From Myxococcales bacterium (lineage in GTDB: Bacteria; Myxococcota; Myxococcia; Myxococcales; Myxococcaceae), in contig PMBV01000094.1 of assembly GCA_003153055.1 (NCBI GenBank), forward strand, positions 1 through 51,807: a DNA stretch of 51,807 bases, written 5' to 3'. Under the pieces are notes generated by a model, which was not told where the DNA came from, did not search any database, and saw only the letters and a list, made by a program, of their open reading frames with translations. A program made the translations under genes and the position numbers. This document shows, in pieces, positions 51,146 through 51,807 of the stretch (positions within the stretch are counted from its first letter, which is position 1; each line of letters starts with the position of its first letter).

Positions 51146-51807
51146 ATGAAGGTCTCCTGTCCGTCGTGTCGCTCGACCCTCAACATCGACGACAAGAAGA
51201 TCCCGGCCTCCGGGGCACGAATCAAGTGTCCAACTTGCCAGAACATCTTTCCGGTGAAGCCGGGGAGCTCGGCGCCCCTCGCCAGTCCGTCTTCGCGCAC
51301 CGCGACCGTGCCGTTGCCGGGAGCCGCGGGGACCGCCCTGGTGCCCTTGCCTGGAGGGTCGCTCGACGAGCGCACTCGAGTCGGTCCGGCCGGCGCCGTG
51401 CCGCTCCCCGGAGCAGCAGGCCGAGCCGACGAGCGAACTGTGATCGCCCCGGCCACCTCCAGCGCGCCGCTCCCTCGGGCCGCGAGTGCCGACCGCGCCC
51501 GCACGGCCGCGGTGCCGCTCCCTGGGGCAAGTCAGCCAGAGGCGCGGTCCGGGGCCACCCAGCAGACAAGCAGCATCCCGCTGCCGGGCGCCTCCTTCGA
51601 CGAAACACCGCCCCCTCGAGCGGCGAGCAAGCCAGTCCCGCTCCCAGGCAGCCCGGCTGACGAGGTGCACGCTCCATTTCGGAGTTCGCCCTCTGGCCAG
51701 CGATCCAAGACGGTCCCGCTCCCTGGCGCCGCGCTTGCCTCCGACTTCGAGGAGCCCGCCCCCTATCGCAGCTCGCCCTCTGGCCAGCGCTCCAAGACGG
51801 TTCCGCT
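51146..51807 (+). CDS. zinc-ribbon (MJ0042-type) protein with VPLPG repeats (partial)
   Basis: About 220 residues are visible before the window ends. The N-terminal MJ0042 zinc ribbon has two CxxC pairs: SCPSCRST and KCPTCQNIFPVK. Then comes a low-complexity region with at least eight copies of (V/I/A)PLPG/R at 18-30 residue spacing, often preceded by Thr or Ser. Myxobacterial motility proteins such as GltJ (AgmX) begin with the same ribbon, where it binds MglA; whether this protein is related beyond that is open. GAAGGTG precedes the ATG at 51146. It is divergent from the GT2 gene. Confidence 0.85.
   Translation, partial: MKVSCPSCRSTLNIDDKKIPASGARIKCPTCQNIFPVKPGSSAPLASPSSRTATVPLPGAAGTALVPLPGGSLDERTRVGPAGAVPLPGAAGRADERTVIAPATSSAPLPRAASADRARTAAVPLPGASQPEARSGATQQTSSIPLPGASFDETPPPRAASKPVPLPGSPADEVHAPFRSSPSGQRSKTVPLPGAALASDFEEPAPYRSSPSGQRSKTVP
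51686..51789 (+). repeat. 87-nt tandem repeat unit in the VPLPG gene
   Basis: TCGCCCTCTGGCCAGCG occurs at 51686-51702 and again at 51773-51789, 87 nt (29 codons) apart, and the flanking bases also match closely. It encodes SSPSGQRSKTVPL in both copies. The second unit is cut by the window end. Confidence 0.75.

Noticed and set aside
1..51807. CRISPR array, insertion sequence, prophage or tRNA/rRNA genes
   Set aside because: No repeat-spacer pattern, transposase, integrase, terminal inverted repeats or cloverleaf or rRNA signature was found by eye. A tRNAscan and an ISfinder search would be decisive.

Overview
This window is a very GC-rich, gene-dense stretch with about fifty genes. It looks like a chromosomal segment of a myxobacterium (Myxococcota, Cystobacterineae-like). 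Supporting signs are three Ser/Thr protein kinases in 52 kb, two FHA proteins, PEGA repeats, a DUF4388-like domain, a lone CheB, a zinc-ribbon protein with VPLPG repeats, many ATGA/GTGA start-stop overlaps and frequent GTG starts. The lineage is inferred from gene content; no rRNA or tRNA gene was seen.

Region 1 (1-6034, minus strand) is one tight operon: a PspA/IM30 homologue, an anchored solute-binding-like protein, a membrane coiled-coil protein, a lipoprotein, and a LolD/MacB-type ATPase with its FtsX-like permease, which is cut by the window edge. It reads as an envelope-stress plus ABC-exporter module. Region 2 (6149-8392) has an amidohydrolase, a membrane-anchored winged-helix protein and an exported NTF2-like protein.

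Region 3 (8500-16536) holds two closely related Ser/Thr kinases. Between them lie a PEGA-domain protein, a TonB-dependent receptor and a binding-protein-like lipoprotein. It looks like a kinase-linked outer-membrane uptake or sensing locus. Region 4 (16694-22134) has a PQ-loop-like protein, gpsA, an exported protein, a histidine kinase/response regulator pair, an FHA protein and a small acidic protein.

Region 5 (22152-25957) is a CpxA/CpxR-like two-component operon with a His-rich Spy/CpxP-like anchored protein and a small exported protein, so it is probably metal- or envelope-responsive. Region 6 (25970-31979) carries an LpcC-like glycosyltransferase, dtd, RNase J, a 408-bp gene-poor gap, pyrF and an exported FAD amine oxidase. 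Region 7 (32019-36252) carries a HipA-like kinase without HipB, a free periplasmic binding protein, and a paralogue of it fused through one membrane helix to a cytoplasmic DUF4388-like domain.

Region 8 (36443-47672) is mixed housekeeping and regulation: a CBM9-like protein, rimO, cheB, a GlsB-family protein, an XRE-cupin regulator, Hsp20, a UbiA-family prenyltransferase, a degenerate nucleotidyltransferase, a methyltransferase, purU, and an FHA/AAA-like/Fis regulator that lacks the sigma54-contact motif. Region 9 (47676-51807) has a third Ser/Thr kinase, a polysaccharide deacetylase, a GT2 glycosyltransferase and the start of a zinc-ribbon VPLPG-repeat protein.

Ten convergent gene pairs meet within 55 bp or less, nine of them within 17 bp. 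Only one pair shows a clear terminator hairpin. The strongest candidates for new biology are the PspA-exporter operon, the DUF4388-TM-binding-protein fusion, the kinase-flanked TonB locus and the His-rich two-component operon.
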